Of a stretch of DNA of 64,000 nucleotides, positions 27,653 to 37,011 are shown piece by piece; the stretch's first letter is position 1, and every line of letters starts with the position of its first letter. The DNA is taken from NCBI GenBank assembly GCA_019752575.1, contig JAIELW010000011.1, positions 62,001 to 126,000 of the forward strand, given 5' to 3'. Under the pieces are notes generated by a model. That model did not search any database. It was not told the origin of the DNA and was given only the letters and a program-made list of their open reading frames with translations. A program made the position numbers and the translations under genes. Origin of the DNA: Xanthobacteraceae bacterium. GTDB taxonomy: Bacteria > Pseudomonadota > Alphaproteobacteria > Rhizobiales > Xanthobacteraceae.

Positions 27653-29035
27653 TTAACGGACCATAGAGCGAACCAGTGAACGGAAAGTATCTCCCCGGAC
27701 CTCGAAGTTCGGGAACTGGTCGTAGGAGGCGCAGGCAGGCGAAAGCAGCACGACCGGGTGCTGCAAATTCGCAGCTTCGGCGTCTTTGGCAGCCTCGCTG
27801 ACCGCCTTGTCGAGTGTGCCGGAGATCGCGTGCGGAACCGCGCCCAATTGCCGCGAGAAGACTTCGGCGGATTCGCCGATGAGATAGGCCTTCTTAATTC
27901 TCGGGAAATAACCTTCGAGGCCAGCGAGTCCTCCCTCTTTCGGCTTGCCGCCTGCGATCCAGAAAATTTCCGTAAAACTCGCGAGCGCGCGTGCCGTCGC
28001 GTCGGCGTTGGTCGCCTTCGAGTCGTTGATAAAGAGTACGTTGCCCTTGCGGCCGACTTCTTCCATGCGGTGCGCGAGGCCTGGAAAAGTTCTGAGCGCA
28101 GCCGCGATCTGTTCATAGGAAATGCCGAGCGCGTTGGCGGCGGCAAAAGCACAGGACGCATTCTGCGCGTTGTGCGTGCCGCGCAAGGACCCGATGCCTG
28201 TGAGCGGCGTGGAAAAAATATTTGCGCCGCCCTGTGCGAACGTTATGCGCTCGCCTTGGAGAAAGATTCCGTCCGAGAGCGGACGGCGGACGGATATGCG
28301 AAGGACGCGCGTGCCGGCCCGCTCCGCGCGATCCGCAATCGCCGCCGATTGATTGTCATCGACCCCGACGACCGCCGTGCCGCCCGGCTGCATGCCTGCG
28401 ATCAGCCGCGTTTTTACCGCGGCGTAGTTTTCGAACGTGCCATGCCGGTCGATGTGATCGGGCGAGAGATTCAGGAGGACGCCAACGGACGGATCGAGCG
28501 ACGGCGCAAGATCGATCTGGAACGACGAGCACTCGATCACATGCACGCGCGCGGGCGACGGCGGCGAGAGCGCGAGAATAGGCGTGCCGAGATTGCCGCC
28601 CAGCGCGACCTCGCGGCCCGCGCTTTGTAAAATATGCGCGATCAGCGCGGTCGTGGTCGATTTGCCGTTGGTGCCGGTAATCGCAACGAAGGGCGCGTTC
28701 GGCGCAATCGCTTTTCGTTCGCGGCAAAAGAGTTCGATGTCGCCGATCACTTCGACGGCGGCGTTACGCGCAAGCCCCACCGTCCAATGCGGCAGCGGAT
28801 GCGTGAGCGGCACGCCCGGCGCGAGCACGAGCGCCGATACTTTATTCCAATCGATGTCGCGAAGATCTTTCGTCTCGATATTCTTCGCGCGCGCCTTTTC
28901 GACGCTCGCCGGCGTGTCGTCCCATGCGACGACTTTCGCGCCGCCCGCGAGCAGCGCTTCCGCGGTCGCGATCCCGCTCGTACCGAGGCCGAACACCGCG
29001 ACCGTCCTGCCGCGAAATGTCGTGACCGGCGTCAT
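27653..29035 (-). CDS. murD: UDP-N-acetylmuramoylalanine--D-glutamate ligase
   Basis: MurD adds D-glutamate to UDP-MurNAc-L-Ala. The 460-residue ligase has the [21 protein letters not shown] Rossmann start, P-loop [30 protein letters not shown] in the central domain and [15 protein letters not shown] in the third domain. The ATG at 29035 follows GGGACACTAG directly. That stretch is the end of the twin-hairpin element, so the only visible ribosome site (GGGA) lies inside a hairpin arm. Confidence 0.95.
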   Translation of the reverse strand: MTPVTTFRGRTVAVFGLGTSGIATAEALLAGGAKVVAWDDTPASVEKARAKNIETKDLRDIDWNKVSALVLAPGVPLTHPLPHWTVGLARNAAVEVIGDIELFCRERKAIAPNAPFVAITGTNGKSTTTALIAHILQSAGREVALGGNLGTPILALSPPSPARVHVIECSSFQIDLAPSLDPSVGVLLNLSPDHIDRHGTFENYAAVKTRLIAGMQPGGTAVVGVDDNQSAAIADRAERAGTRVLRISVRRPLSDGIFLQGERITFAQGGANIFSTPLTGIGSLRGTHNAQNASCAFAAANALGISYEQIAAALRTFPGLAHRMEEVGRKGNVLFINDSKATNADATARALASFTEIFWIAGGKPKEGGLAGLEGYFPRIKKAYLIGESAEVFSRQLGAVPHAISGTLDKAVSEAAKDAEAANLQHPVVLLSPACASYDQFPNFEVRGDTFRSLVRSMVR

Positions 29036-29201
29036 CTAGTGTCCCGTATCCGACGTTCGCTTCACTCCTGCTGCGTCCCCTCTAGCGAACGCCGGATACG
29101 AGAGGACACTAGAAAATTCCTATTGCTAGTGATCTTTTGGTTTTGACACTCGTAAAAGTGCCAGCTTGGATGAAGTACGAATGTCAAAACCGGATCACTA
29201 G
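29036..29201. repeat. Twin-hairpin element, copy 2 (between mraY and murD)
   Basis: Hairpin B (about 29038-29061 with 29084-29110; 3-base TCT bulge on one arm, one mismatch) and hairpin A (29128-29153 with 29177-29199; imperfect) are separated by 17 bases. All hairpin ends carry CTAG. Read on the minus strand the order is A, spacer, B, then the murD ATG, the same order as copy 1 before its gene. Loop sequences differ from copy 1 while arms are kept. One C-G pair of arm A in copy 1 (5216/5259) is T-A here. Confidence 0.88.
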
Positions 29202-29208
29202 GTTTCTC

Positions 29209-30294
29209 TTAGCGCAGCTTAAGCGTGGAAAGGCCCACGAGCGCGAGCACGACCGAGATCACCCAGAAGCGGATCACGACCTGCGCCTCGGTCCAGCCGA
29301 GCTGCTCGAAGTGATGATGGATCGGCGCCATCTTGAAAATGCGTTTGCCGGTGAGCTTGAAGGAAATCACCTGCACGATCACGGAGACCGCTTCGAGCAC
29401 GAACAGCCCACCGACCACCGCAAGCACGATCTCGTGCTTGGTCGCGACCGCGACGGTCGCAAGGAGAGCCCCAAGCGAAAGCGAGCCGGTGTCGCCCATG
29501 AAGATCTGCGCTGGCGGCGCGTTGAACCACAGGAAACCGAGACCCGCGCCGATTACCGCGCCGCAGACGATCGCAAGCTCGCCCGAACGCGGCACGTGCG
29601 CGATCTGAAGATAAGACGCGAAGCCTGCGTTACCGACGAGATAGGCGATCAGCGCGAAGCTCGCCGCCGCGATCATGACCGGCACGATCGCAAGCCCGTC
29701 GAGCCCGTCGGTGAGGTTCACCGCATTACCCGCGCCGACGATGACGAAGGCGCCGAACGCGACGATGCCCCAGCCGAGATAGACGTAGATGTCTTTCAGG
29801 AACGGGACCGCGAGCGAATAGGCGGTCGCGGGATTTGCGATCCGCGTAATCGCGTAAAGCGCGATCGCGGCGATGACGACTTCAAGCACCAGACGAAGGC
29901 GCGCGGAGAACCCTGCATGCGTCTGGCGCGTAACCTTCAGATAGTCGTCATAGAGTCCGATCAGGCCGAAGGAGACCGTGACCCCAAGTACAACCCATAC
30001 ATAAGGGTTCGCAAGATTAGCCCACAGCAGCACGGAGACGATCAGACCCGAAAGGATCATGAGACCGCCCATCGTGGGCGTGCCTTTTTTGTTGATGAGA
30101 TGCGAGGCCGGCCCGTCGGCACGAATCGGCTGGCCCTTACCCTGCTTCACGCGCAGGAGCGCGATGATCTTTGGACCGAACAGGAAAACGAACAGAAGCG
30201 CGGTAATCACCGCGCCCCCGGTACGGAAGGTGATGTAGCGAAACACGTTGAAGCCGGGGATGACGTCGCCGAATTGCGCAAGCCAATAAAACAA
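29209..30294 (-). CDS. mraY: Phospho-MurNAc-pentapeptide transferase
   Basis: MraY moves phospho-MurNAc-pentapeptide onto undecaprenyl phosphate to make lipid I. The 361-residue polytopic protein has [20 protein letters not shown], the metal-binding [21 protein letters not shown] and the HHHFEQLGW motif near the C-terminus. The frame is open to 30408, but TTG at 30292-30294 ([19 protein letters not shown]) has AAGGAG six bases upstream and gives the family length. It lies 10 bases after murF. Confidence 0.95.
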   Translation of the reverse strand: MFYWLAQFGDVIPGFNVFRYITFRTGGAVITALLFVFLFGPKIIALLRVKQGKGQPIRADGPASHLINKKGTPTMGGLMILSGLIVSVLLWANLANPYVWVVLGVTVSFGLIGLYDDYLKVTRQTHAGFSARLRLVLEVVIAAIALYAITRIANPATAYSLAVPFLKDIYVYLGWGIVAFGAFVIVGAGNAVNLTDGLDGLAIVPVMIAAASFALIAYLVGNAGFASYLQIAHVPRSGELAIVCGAVIGAGLGFLWFNAPPAQIFMGDTGSLSLGALLATVAVATKHEIVLAVVGGLFVLEAVSVIVQVISFKLTGKRIFKMAPIHHHFEQLGWTEAQVVIRFWVISVVLALVGLSTLKLR

Positions 30295-30304
30295 TAGCGT
30301 CTCC

Positions 30305-31744
30305 TTAAGCCGGAATGCCCGCTGGCGCAGGCGCGCCGAATTTATGGACGAGCGACTGCACGATCTTGCCCATGCCGCTCGCGTTCGAACCTTTGACCAT
30401 GACGGCATCGCCGCCGCGCAATGCCGCGATTACCTGCGGCTCCAGCGCTTCGGCGTTCTCCGCATAGCCTCCCCGCCTTCCGGAGGGAAGCGCCTCCCAA
30501 AGCGAGCGCATCAGCGGGCCGGAACATAGGACGAGATCGATTTTCCCCGCATCTAAACTTTCCGCGAGTTCGGCGTGACGGCGGGTCGCTTCCGTTCCGA
30601 GTTCGAGCATATCGCCGAGTACCGCGATCCTGCGGCCCTGCCTGCCTATCGGGGCACGCGAAAGTACGTCGATCGCGGCGCGCATCGAAGCGGGATTGGC
30701 GTTATAGCTCTCGTCGATAAGCAAGCCCTCGCCACCGGGAAGCCGCAACGGAATTCTCCGTCCGCGGCCGGGCGGCGGCACGAGTTGCGAAAGCGCGAGC
30801 GCGGCTTTGGCGAGATCGGCACCCATCAGCTTCGCCGCCGCGAGCACCGCAAGCGCGTTCATCACAAGATGCCGGCCCGGGGCGCCGATCTTGAACATCA
30901 GTGTCTCGCCGAAGATTTCAGCGTGAACGGTTGAACTGTCTTCCTGCAAGGCGGCCTCGATCAGTCGCGCATCAGACTTTGCATCGGAACCGAAGCCGGC
31001 GATGCGCGAGACCTTCGCGGCCTTCGCCGCCGCTTCGAGCCGGGCGAACTGATTGTTGTCGCGATTGAGAACCGCCGCGCCGTTGGGATCGAGCCCGAGA
31101 AAGATTTCCGCCTTGGCATCTGCAATCTCTTCGATGCCGGTGAAATATTCGAGATGCACGGGCTCGATCGTGGTGATGATTGCGACATGCGGGCGCACGA
31201 GCTTCGTGAGCGGCACGATCTCGCCTGTGTGATTCATACCGATTTCGAAGACGCCGAACTTCGCGTCCTGCGAGAACCGCGACAGCGAAAGCGGCACGCC
31301 CCAGTGATTGTTGAACGAGGCGCTCGACGCATGCGTCTCGCCGCTCGGAGAGAGAGCGATTTTCAGCGCCTCCTTGGTGCCGGTTTTTCCGGCGGAGCCG
31401 GTGACCGCGACGATCTTCGCCTGCGAGCGGCCGCGCGCGGCACTCGCCACATCGCGCATCGCCTGGAGCGTTTCGTCCACGACAAGAAGTGCCGCGTCTT
31501 TCATAAATCTCTTTGCCGACGCTTCATCGACGACCGCAAACGCAGCACCCTTCGCCAGCGCAGCTTCCACGAAGTCATGCCCGTCCAGACGATCGCCCTT
31601 GATCGCAAAAAACGCTTCGCCAGCGCCGAGCGTGCGCGTGTCGATGGAAATGCCGAAGACATCCTCGCGCACCGCGCCCTGCAACTTGCCGCGCGCAGCG
31701 TTCGCCAATTCCTGCGCGGTCCAGAGCGGCTTGGTCGCGGACAT
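30305..31744 (-). CDS. murF: UDP-MurNAc-tripeptide--D-alanyl-D-alanine ligase
   Basis: MurF adds D-Ala-D-Ala to complete the pentapeptide precursor. The 479-residue ligase has [27 protein letters not shown] in the N-terminal domain, P-loop [49 protein letters not shown] and [19 protein letters not shown]. The ATG follows the murE stop by three bases, and its ribosome site AAGGA lies inside the end of murE, so translation is probably coupled. Confidence 0.95.
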   Translation of the reverse strand: MSATKPLWTAQELANAARGKLQGAVREDVFGISIDTRTLGAGEAFFAIKGDRLDGHDFVEAALAKGAAFAVVDEASAKRFMKDAALLVVDETLQAMRDVASAARGRSQAKIVAVTGSAGKTGTKEALKIALSPSGETHASSASFNNHWGVPLSLSRFSQDAKFGVFEIGMNHTGEIVPLTKLVRPHVAIITTIEPVHLEYFTGIEEIADAKAEIFLGLDPNGAAVLNRDNNQFARLEAAAKAAKVSRIAGFGSDAKSDARLIEAALQEDSSTVHAEIFGETLMFKIGAPGRHLVMNALAVLAAAKLMGADLAKAALALSQLVPPPGRGRRIPLRLPGGEGLLIDESYNANPASMRAAIDVLSRAPIGRQGRRIAVLGDMLELGTEATRRHAELAESLDAGKIDLVLCSGPLMRSLWEALPSGRRGGYAENAEALEPQVIAALRGGDAVMVKGSNASGMGKIVQSLVHKFGAPAPAGIPA

Positions 31745-31747
31745 TCG

Positions 31748-33184
31748 TTAGTCCTTCAGCGCGGCTTTGACCGCATCGTGATCGGTATAAGGAATGGTGC
31801 GGTCGCGCAGGATTTGGCCGCTTTCGTGGCCCTTGCCCGCGATCAGCAGCACATCTCCTTGTTTGAGATTCCGCACTGCTTCGCGCACAGCCTCTGTCCG
31901 GTCGCCGATTTCGACGGCACCCTGCGTTCCTTTCAGGATCGCGCGGCGGATTTCCGCGGGCTCCTCGCTGCGCGGATTGTCGTCGGTGACATAGATTTGA
32001 TCGGCGTACCTGGCGGCGGCTACGCCCATAAGCGGACGCTTGCCGGGGTCGCGGTCGCCGCCCGCGCCGAATACGATCGCGAGTTTGTTCTTTACATAAG
32101 GACGCAGCGCGGTCAGCGCATTCTCCAGCGCATCCGGAGTGTGTGCGTAGTCGACGAAAATCGGCGCGCCATTTTTTTCGCCGGCGAGTTCGAGGCGACC
32201 AGACGCGCCTTTCAGGATTTCCAGCGCGGCTAAAACTTTTTTCGTATCACTACCCGTCGCAATCGCAAGCCCCGCCGCGACCAGCGCGTTCGACACCTGA
32301 AACGCGCCGACGAGCGGCAGTTTCACTAGATGCTCTACGCCATTCGCAGCAATCTGCAATCGCTGCGCAAAACCATCGATCGTACTTGCAACGAGTTGCA
32401 GATTTTTTCCGGCGCGCCCGACGGAGAAATAGCGCAGGCCTCTTCGCTTCACGATCTCCTCGACACGCTTTGCGTCTTCTTGGTCTGCATCGGCGACAGC
32501 CGCCGCGCCCGGCGGCAGCAGCGTATCGAATAATCGCATCTTGGCAGCGCGGTAATCTTCGAGCGTCTTGTGATAGTCGAGATGATCGCGCGTCAGATTC
32601 GTGAAGGCTCCCGCTGCAAGCCGCACGCCGTCGAGACGCTTCTGATCGAGCCCGTGCGACGACGCTTCCATCGCCATGTGCGTCACTCCCGCTTCCGCGA
32701 GCCGGTCCAAGAGTTCATGCAACGCGACCGCGTCGGGTGTCGTGAGGCTGCCTGCGACTTCACCTGACGGCGTCACAAGCCCGATGGTGCCGACGCTCGC
32801 AGCCTGTTTGCCGAGTGCCGCCCAGATCTGCCGCACAAAAGAAGCGACGGAGGTTTTTCCGTTTGTCCCGGTGACCGCAACCGTCGTCTCCGGCTGGCGT
32901 GAAAAAACTTTCGCCGCCGCGAGCGACAATGCGCGGCGCGCGTCGATAACGCGGACATAAACAACTTTTTGATCGAGATCGGCCGGGCGCTCGCCCTCAC
33001 CGATCACTGCGCTTGCGCCGCGCGAAACCGCATCTTTCGCAAACTTCGCGCCGTCCGCCTTCGCGCCCGCAATCGCAAAGAAGGCAAAACCGGGCGCCGC
33101 CTGCCGGCTATCGGCGACGACGCCGTAAACGCGGTGGCTGGCCGGAGCATCGGCGCCGATCAGTTCGCGAAGCTCGAAGGCCAT
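31748..33184 (-). CDS. murE: UDP-MurNAc-L-Ala-D-Glu--meso-diaminopimelate ligase
   Basis: MurE adds the third residue of the peptide. The 478-residue ligase has the P-loop VTGTNGKTSVASFVRQIW, NLTRDHLDYH, DYAHTPDALENAL and the DNPRSEEPAEIR motif. DNPR is the meso-diaminopimelate-specific form, so the cell wall uses meso-DAP. AGGA lies six bases before the ATG. It follows ftsI by 26 bases. Confidence 0.95.
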   Translation of the reverse strand: MAFELRELIGADAPASHRVYGVVADSRQAAPGFAFFAIAGAKADGAKFAKDAVSRGASAVIGEGERPADLDQKVVYVRVIDARRALSLAAAKVFSRQPETTVAVTGTNGKTSVASFVRQIWAALGKQAASVGTIGLVTPSGEVAGSLTTPDAVALHELLDRLAEAGVTHMAMEASSHGLDQKRLDGVRLAAGAFTNLTRDHLDYHKTLEDYRAAKMRLFDTLLPPGAAAVADADQEDAKRVEEIVKRRGLRYFSVGRAGKNLQLVASTIDGFAQRLQIAANGVEHLVKLPLVGAFQVSNALVAAGLAIATGSDTKKVLAALEILKGASGRLELAGEKNGAPIFVDYAHTPDALENALTALRPYVKNKLAIVFGAGGDRDPGKRPLMGVAAARYADQIYVTDDNPRSEEPAEIRRAILKGTQGAVEIGDRTEAVREAVRNLKQGDVLLIAGKGHESGQILRDRTIPYTDHDAVKAALKD

Positions 33185-33210
33185 GGATCATCCTAGATAA
33201 GGAGATGCGT

Positions 33211-34914
33211 TTAGTTCGCGGCATTCCGCAACTGAAGCATGCTCTGTGCAGTCGGCAAATTCGTGCGCGGCTCCACGCCGAGAAGCGGCGCGATCCGCGC
33301 GATGATTTTGCCCGCAACCGGCGCCGCGTTCAAACCCGCCGTTGCCGCGGCCGCACCCTGCTCCTTCTGCGGTTCGTCCAGCATCACGAGCACGAGATAG
33401 CGCGGCTTGTCCGAAGGGAAGATGCCCATAAAAGCCGTCAGAAGCTTGTTCTTCGAGTAGCGTCCGCGCTCGACCTTTTCCGAGGTGCCGGTCTTGCCGC
33501 CCACGAAATAGCCTTCGACTTCGGCGCGCTTGGCGCTGCCGACTTCGACGTTGAGCCGCATGAGGTAGCGCATCTGGTCGGAGGTCGATTTTTTGATCAC
33601 GCGCGGCGCGTTCGCCTTCGCTTCGGCTTCGGTGCGGCGCAGGAATGTCGGCTGGATGAGGTGACCTCCGTTCACGAGCGCCGCCGTCGCCATCACCGCC
33701 TGCAGCGGCGTCACCGAAAGCCCGTGGCCGAAGGCGATCGTGACGGTGTTGATCTCGTTCCATGGATTCGGAATGAGCGGCATCGCGCTCTCCGGCAGTT
33801 CGGTGCGCAGCCGGTCCAAGAGACCCATCTTCTTCAGAAACGCCTTATGCGCTTCCACGCCCATCGCGAGCGCCATGCGTGCGGAGCCGATATTCGACGA
33901 ATAAGTGAACACCTCCGACGTCGAAAGCACGCGGCGTTGCGGGTGGAAGTCGTTGATCGTGTGCTTGCCGTATTTCAGCGGATGCGTCGCGTCGAACGTC
34001 GAGCTCATATTGACCTTGCCGGAATCCAGCGCCATCGCGACCGTGAGTGCCTTGAAGGTTGAACCCATTTCGAACACGCCGGTCATGAGCCGATTGAAAC
34101 GGTTGGGGTCCTTCGGCGACCCCGATTTGTTCGGATCGAAATCCGGCAGCGACACCATTGAGACGATCTCGCCGGTATGCACATCGACCACGAGTGCGTT
34201 CGCGGCTTGCGCCTTGAAGCGGTCTTTGGCGATCATCAACTCGTCGCGCACGGCCTGCTGCACATCGAGATCGAGCGCGAGCTCAACTGGCTGAAGATTG
34301 TGATTGGTCGCAAAGCCTGCGAGATGCAGCGCACTTAAGCCGCCGCTATCGATCCACTTTTCGAGACCGAGAATGCCCTGGTTGTCGACGTTCACTTGCC
34401 CAAGCACGTGCGCCGCGAGCGGCCCGTTCGGATAGACGCGCTTGTACTCTTTGAGGAAACCGATACCGGGCAAGCCCAGAAGATGAATCGCGCGCTGCTG
34501 CTCGGGCGTGATTTCCCGGCGCAGCCAGGCGAAGTAACGCTTGGAAGTAAGCCGTGTGCGTAGATCGCTTCGGTCGAGGTCGGGCAAGGTCTTCAGAAGA
34601 AGATCGGTCGCTTCATCGACGTCGATGATCCTGCGCGGCTCGGCGAACAGCGACGGTGTGCGCACGTCGGTTGCGATCAAGCGGCCCTTGCGGTCGAACA
34701 CGTCGGGCCGCGCCTGCGCGACTGCGTCGGCCGCGCGCGCTTTCTGCGAAGCGGCCGACTCCGGCACGATACCGAGCCAGACGAGCCGTGCGGCGATCAC
34801 GCCGTAAACGCAGCCGAAGACGAGCAGAAGCAGAATGATACGCGCTCGTGCGACGCCCGGCCCCGCCTTGCGGAGCGAAAGATTGGCGAAGATGCTTCCA
34901 ACCACGTTACGCAT
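33211..34914 (-). CDS. ftsI: Septal transpeptidase FtsI (PBP3)
   Basis: FtsI cross-links septal peptidoglycan together with FtsW. With the chosen start it has 567 residues: one membrane segment at about 26-43, a pedestal domain, and the transpeptidase domain with SxxK Ser285-Thr-Phe-Lys288, SSN at 339-341 and KTG at 474-476. The frame is open upstream to 35127, but ATG 34914 begins MRNVVGSIF and shares one base with the ftsL stop (TAATG). The upstream part is ftsL read in another frame. Confidence 0.94.
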   Translation of the reverse strand: MRNVVGSIFANLSLRKAGPGVARARIILLLLVFGCVYGVIAARLVWLGIVPESAASQKARAADAVAQARPDVFDRKGRLIATDVRTPSLFAEPRRIIDVDEATDLLLKTLPDLDRSDLRTRLTSKRYFAWLRREITPEQQRAIHLLGLPGIGFLKEYKRVYPNGPLAAHVLGQVNVDNQGILGLEKWIDSGGLSALHLAGFATNHNLQPVELALDLDVQQAVRDELMIAKDRFKAQAANALVVDVHTGEIVSMVSLPDFDPNKSGSPKDPNRFNRLMTGVFEMGSTFKALTVAMALDSGKVNMSSTFDATHPLKYGKHTINDFHPQRRVLSTSEVFTYSSNIGSARMALAMGVEAHKAFLKKMGLLDRLRTELPESAMPLIPNPWNEINTVTIAFGHGLSVTPLQAVMATAALVNGGHLIQPTFLRRTEAEAKANAPRVIKKSTSDQMRYLMRLNVEVGSAKRAEVEGYFVGGKTGTSEKVERGRYSKNKLLTAFMGIFPSDKPRYLVLVMLDEPQKEQGAAAATAGLNAAPVAGKIIARIAPLLGVEPRTNLPTAQSMLQLRNAAN

Positions 34915-35288
34915 TACTGTTGCTCCACCGATCCGGTCGGCGTCTGGTCTGTTTCGCCCACATTCGCCTGCGGCAGCGTTTGCAGCATGTCGCCGATCGG
35001 ATCGGCCGGCTTCGGTCGGTCCGGCAGCGTGCTGACACTGCCGAAACGCTTCGCCTCCACCGGCTTCATCTTCAGATGCCGCGCTGCAAGTTCCTGAATG
35101 CGGTCGGGCGATGCGAGCTTCGACCACTCGGCGCGCGCCGAAGTGATCCGATCTTTTTCCGCGCGGATCTCGTTCCTGAGCTTCTGCGCCTGCTGCGCTT
35201 CGCTGGTCGCGCGATACTTGATGTCATAGACATAGCCCGCGCAGGCGATCAGCCCCATCACCATCAGGCAGTGCAGAAGACGCAGCAT
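34914..35288 (-). CDS. ftsL: Cell division protein FtsL
   Basis: The product has 124 residues: a short cytoplasmic N-terminus, one membrane segment (about 4-21, LLHCLMVMGLIACAGYVYDI) and a periplasmic heptad-type helix (about 28-75) ending PDRIQELAARHLKMKPVE. FtsL pairs with FtsB/FtsQ to activate FtsW-FtsI. Sequence conservation in this family is low, so the call rests on topology and on the invariant place between rsmH and ftsI. The start overlaps the rsmH stop by one base (TGATG). Confidence 0.85.
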   Translation of the reverse strand: MLRLLHCLMVMGLIACAGYVYDIKYRATSEAQQAQKLRNEIRAEKDRITSARAEWSKLASPDRIQELAARHLKMKPVEAKRFGSVSTLPDRPKPADPIGDMLQTLPQANVGETDQTPTGSVEQQ

Positions 35289-36322
35289 CAGCGCGTCTCC
35301 CGATAGAGAGACGGCGTTTTCGCAAGTAATACTTCGAGCGGATCGTCGTTGCGCGCCGGCGCATCCGTGCGCTCGGCGATGCGCAACTTCGCCGAACGCG
35401 CACGCGGATTCATCTTCACTTCTTTTTCGCTGGCAACGAGCGCCTTGCGCTGCGCCGCCTTGAAGCTCGAAGGCGCGGCTTTCGTTTCCGGCGTATGACG
35501 CGAAATCGCCGGCGCCTGCGAGCGCGAAGTGATGAAGGTCTTTACGAGACGATCTTCGAGCGAGTGGAACGAAATCGCGGCAAGCACACCGCCGGCTTTG
35601 AGCAACTGCTCGGCCGCGAGCAATCCTTTTGCGATCTCGCCTAGCTCGTCGTTCACATAAATGCGGAGCGCCTGAAACGTGCGTGTCGCCGGATCGATGT
35701 CGCCGGGTTTGGAGAAAATCGCTTCGCGAACAATGCCGGCGAGTTCGCCGGTTGTGGCTATCTCTTTTTCCTTGCGCGCTTCGACAATCGCGCGCGCGAC
35801 GAATTTGGCTTTCTTTTCCTCACCGAGTGCCGAGATGATGCGCGCAAGCGTGCGCTCGTCATATTGGTTCACGATGTCGGCGGCGCTTAAACCCCGCGCG
35901 CTCATGCGCATGTCGAGCGGGCCGTCGAAGCGGAACGAGAACCCGCGCGCCGCCTCGTCGAGCTGCATCGAGGAAACGCCGAAGTCGAACAAGATGCCGT
36001 CCACCTGATCGAAGCCGTGACGCGGCGCGATCTCGAGCATCTCGGAAAAATTCGCTTCGACGACGGTCAATCGTCCGCCATACCCGCTGACGAGCAACGA
36101 CGACTGCGCGACCGTGCGCGGATCGCGGTCAAAGCCGAGCACTTTGCAGTTCGCCGCCGCGAGCAATTCGCGCGAGTGCCCGCCCGCGCCGAAAGTCGCG
36201 TCGATGTATTTGCCGCCGTCTTTGGGTTTGAGGGAGGAAACGACCTCCCGGAGCATCACAGGAAGATGGCGAGCCGGTCCGCCAGCAGGGCCCGTTTCCG
36301 GGCCGCTGCGGCCCGCGATCAT
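35288..36322 (-). CDS. rsmH: 16S rRNA (cytosine1402-N4)-methyltransferase
   Basis: RsmH (MraW) methylates N4 of C1402 in 16S rRNA. The 344-residue protein has HLPVMLREVVSSLKP, the SAM loop YIDATFGAGGHSRELL, GFDRDPRTV, GILFDFGVSSMQLDEAARGFSF and ISFHSLEDRLVKTFI. The frame is open far upstream, but ATG 36322 overlaps the mraZ stop (ATGA) and the protein then has the family length. Confidence 0.94.
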   Translation of the reverse strand: MIAGRSGPETGPAGGPARHLPVMLREVVSSLKPKDGGKYIDATFGAGGHSRELLAAANCKVLGFDRDPRTVAQSSLLVSGYGGRLTVVEANFSEMLEIAPRHGFDQVDGILFDFGVSSMQLDEAARGFSFRFDGPLDMRMSARGLSAADIVNQYDERTLARIISALGEEKKAKFVARAIVEARKEKEIATTGELAGIVREAIFSKPGDIDPATRTFQALRIYVNDELGEIAKGLLAAEQLLKAGGVLAAISFHSLEDRLVKTFITSRSQAPAISRHTPETKAAPSSFKAAQRKALVASEKEVKMNPRARSAKLRIAERTDAPARNDDPLEVLLAKTPSLYRETR

Positions 36323-36792
36323 CCCGACGACGCTCCGGAAGGTTTCGCTGAAGAGCCGAGCGCCCGCCTGAAGGCGCGCACTTTCTCGGTCGCTTCCGTT
36401 ACATGCGTGCGGAAGCGCGTGGGCTCCCACATCTGAAATTTGTGGCCGAGACCGACGAAGGTCACCGCGTCCGAAATCTGCGCGTGTTCCTTCAGCGAGT
36501 CGGTCAAAATGATGCGGCCTTCCGAGTCCGGCTTCAGCGTTTCGCTCCGCCCGAACAAGGCCGCGGAAAATTCCTCGCGCTCCTCCGAAAACGGCGGATA
36601 GCGGTCGATCAGCGATTCGATTTCCGAGATCAGCGCCGAACCGCCCGCGTCCACCGCCGGCCGGTCGAGCGCGGGATGACAGTGCAAGCCTTCGTGCCCG
36701 TCGCGTGCAAGCACGGCACGGAACGGTGCGGGAATGGAGACTCTGCCTTTGGCGTCTAGTCGCATCGTGTATGTCGACAGAAAACGGTTCAT
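36319..36792 (-). CDS. mraZ: Transcriptional regulator MraZ
   Basis: MraZ is the first gene of dcw clusters and represses its own promoter. The 157-residue protein has two AbrB-like swapped-hairpin halves, each with the DXXXR mark: LDAKGRVSIPAPFRA near residues 12-26 and DSEGRIILTDSLKEHA near 90-105. ATG 36792 gives MNRFLSTYTMRLDAKGR, the usual family start. A longer frame reaches a TTG at 36822. The promoter and MraZ boxes lie about 100-140 bases upstream. Confidence 0.93.
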   Translation of the reverse strand: MNRFLSTYTMRLDAKGRVSIPAPFRAVLARDGHEGLHCHPALDRPAVDAGGSALISEIESLIDRYPPFSEEREEFSAALFGRSETLKPDSEGRIILTDSLKEHAQISDAVTFVGLGHKFQMWEPTRFRTHVTEATEKVRAFRRALGSSAKPSGASSG

Positions 36793-36895
36793 CGGAACAC
36801 CGGACGCAACGACGCCACCCAACTCGCAATGCGCGCGACCTCAGGAGCAGCGAGAAGCCTTCTCGCCACCCCACCGGATCGGCCTCAAACCGGAG

Positions 36896-36930
36896 CGGGA
36901 TGATTTGGGATAACATGGGACCCTATGGTC
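36896..36930 (+). promoter_or_regulatory. MraZ-box operator array
   Basis: CGGGA (36896-36900), TGGGA (36906-36910), TGGGA (36916-36920) and a partial TGGTC (36926-36930) stand at exact 10-base steps. MraZ of E. coli binds three TGGGN repeats with 5-base spacers, which this matches. The repeats read on the plus strand, opposite to mraZ. Confidence 0.72.
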
Positions 36931-36935
36931 GTCAA
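36907..36935 (-). promoter_or_regulatory. dcw (mraZ) promoter
   Basis: On the minus strand TTGACG (36930-36935), a 17-base spacer and TATCCC (36907-36912) form a sigma-70-type promoter. The MraZ boxes cover the -10 box and the spacer, so bound MraZ would block polymerase. The leader to the mraZ ATG is about 110 bases. Confidence 0.6.
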
Positions 36936-36962
36936 CGAACGCGACACGCCAAATGCCGAGAG

Positions 36963-36980
36963 GCCGCGCGAAAGCGCGGC
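36963..36980 (-). terminator. Possible weak terminator or hairpin after the DUF2339 gene
   Basis: GCCGCGC, loop GAAA, GCGCGGC forms a 7-bp GC stem between the DUF2339 stop and the mraZ promoter. No T-run follows on either strand, so this is a weak candidate. Confidence 0.35.
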
Positions 36981-37011
36981 TTCTCCACAGGCGATTAACG
37001 CGCTGTAAGGC

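Noticed and set aside
27641-27656. TTAA-N6-TTAA between murD and ftsW as a CtrA site
   Set aside because: The spacing is six rather than seven bases, and part of it is the murD stop codon.
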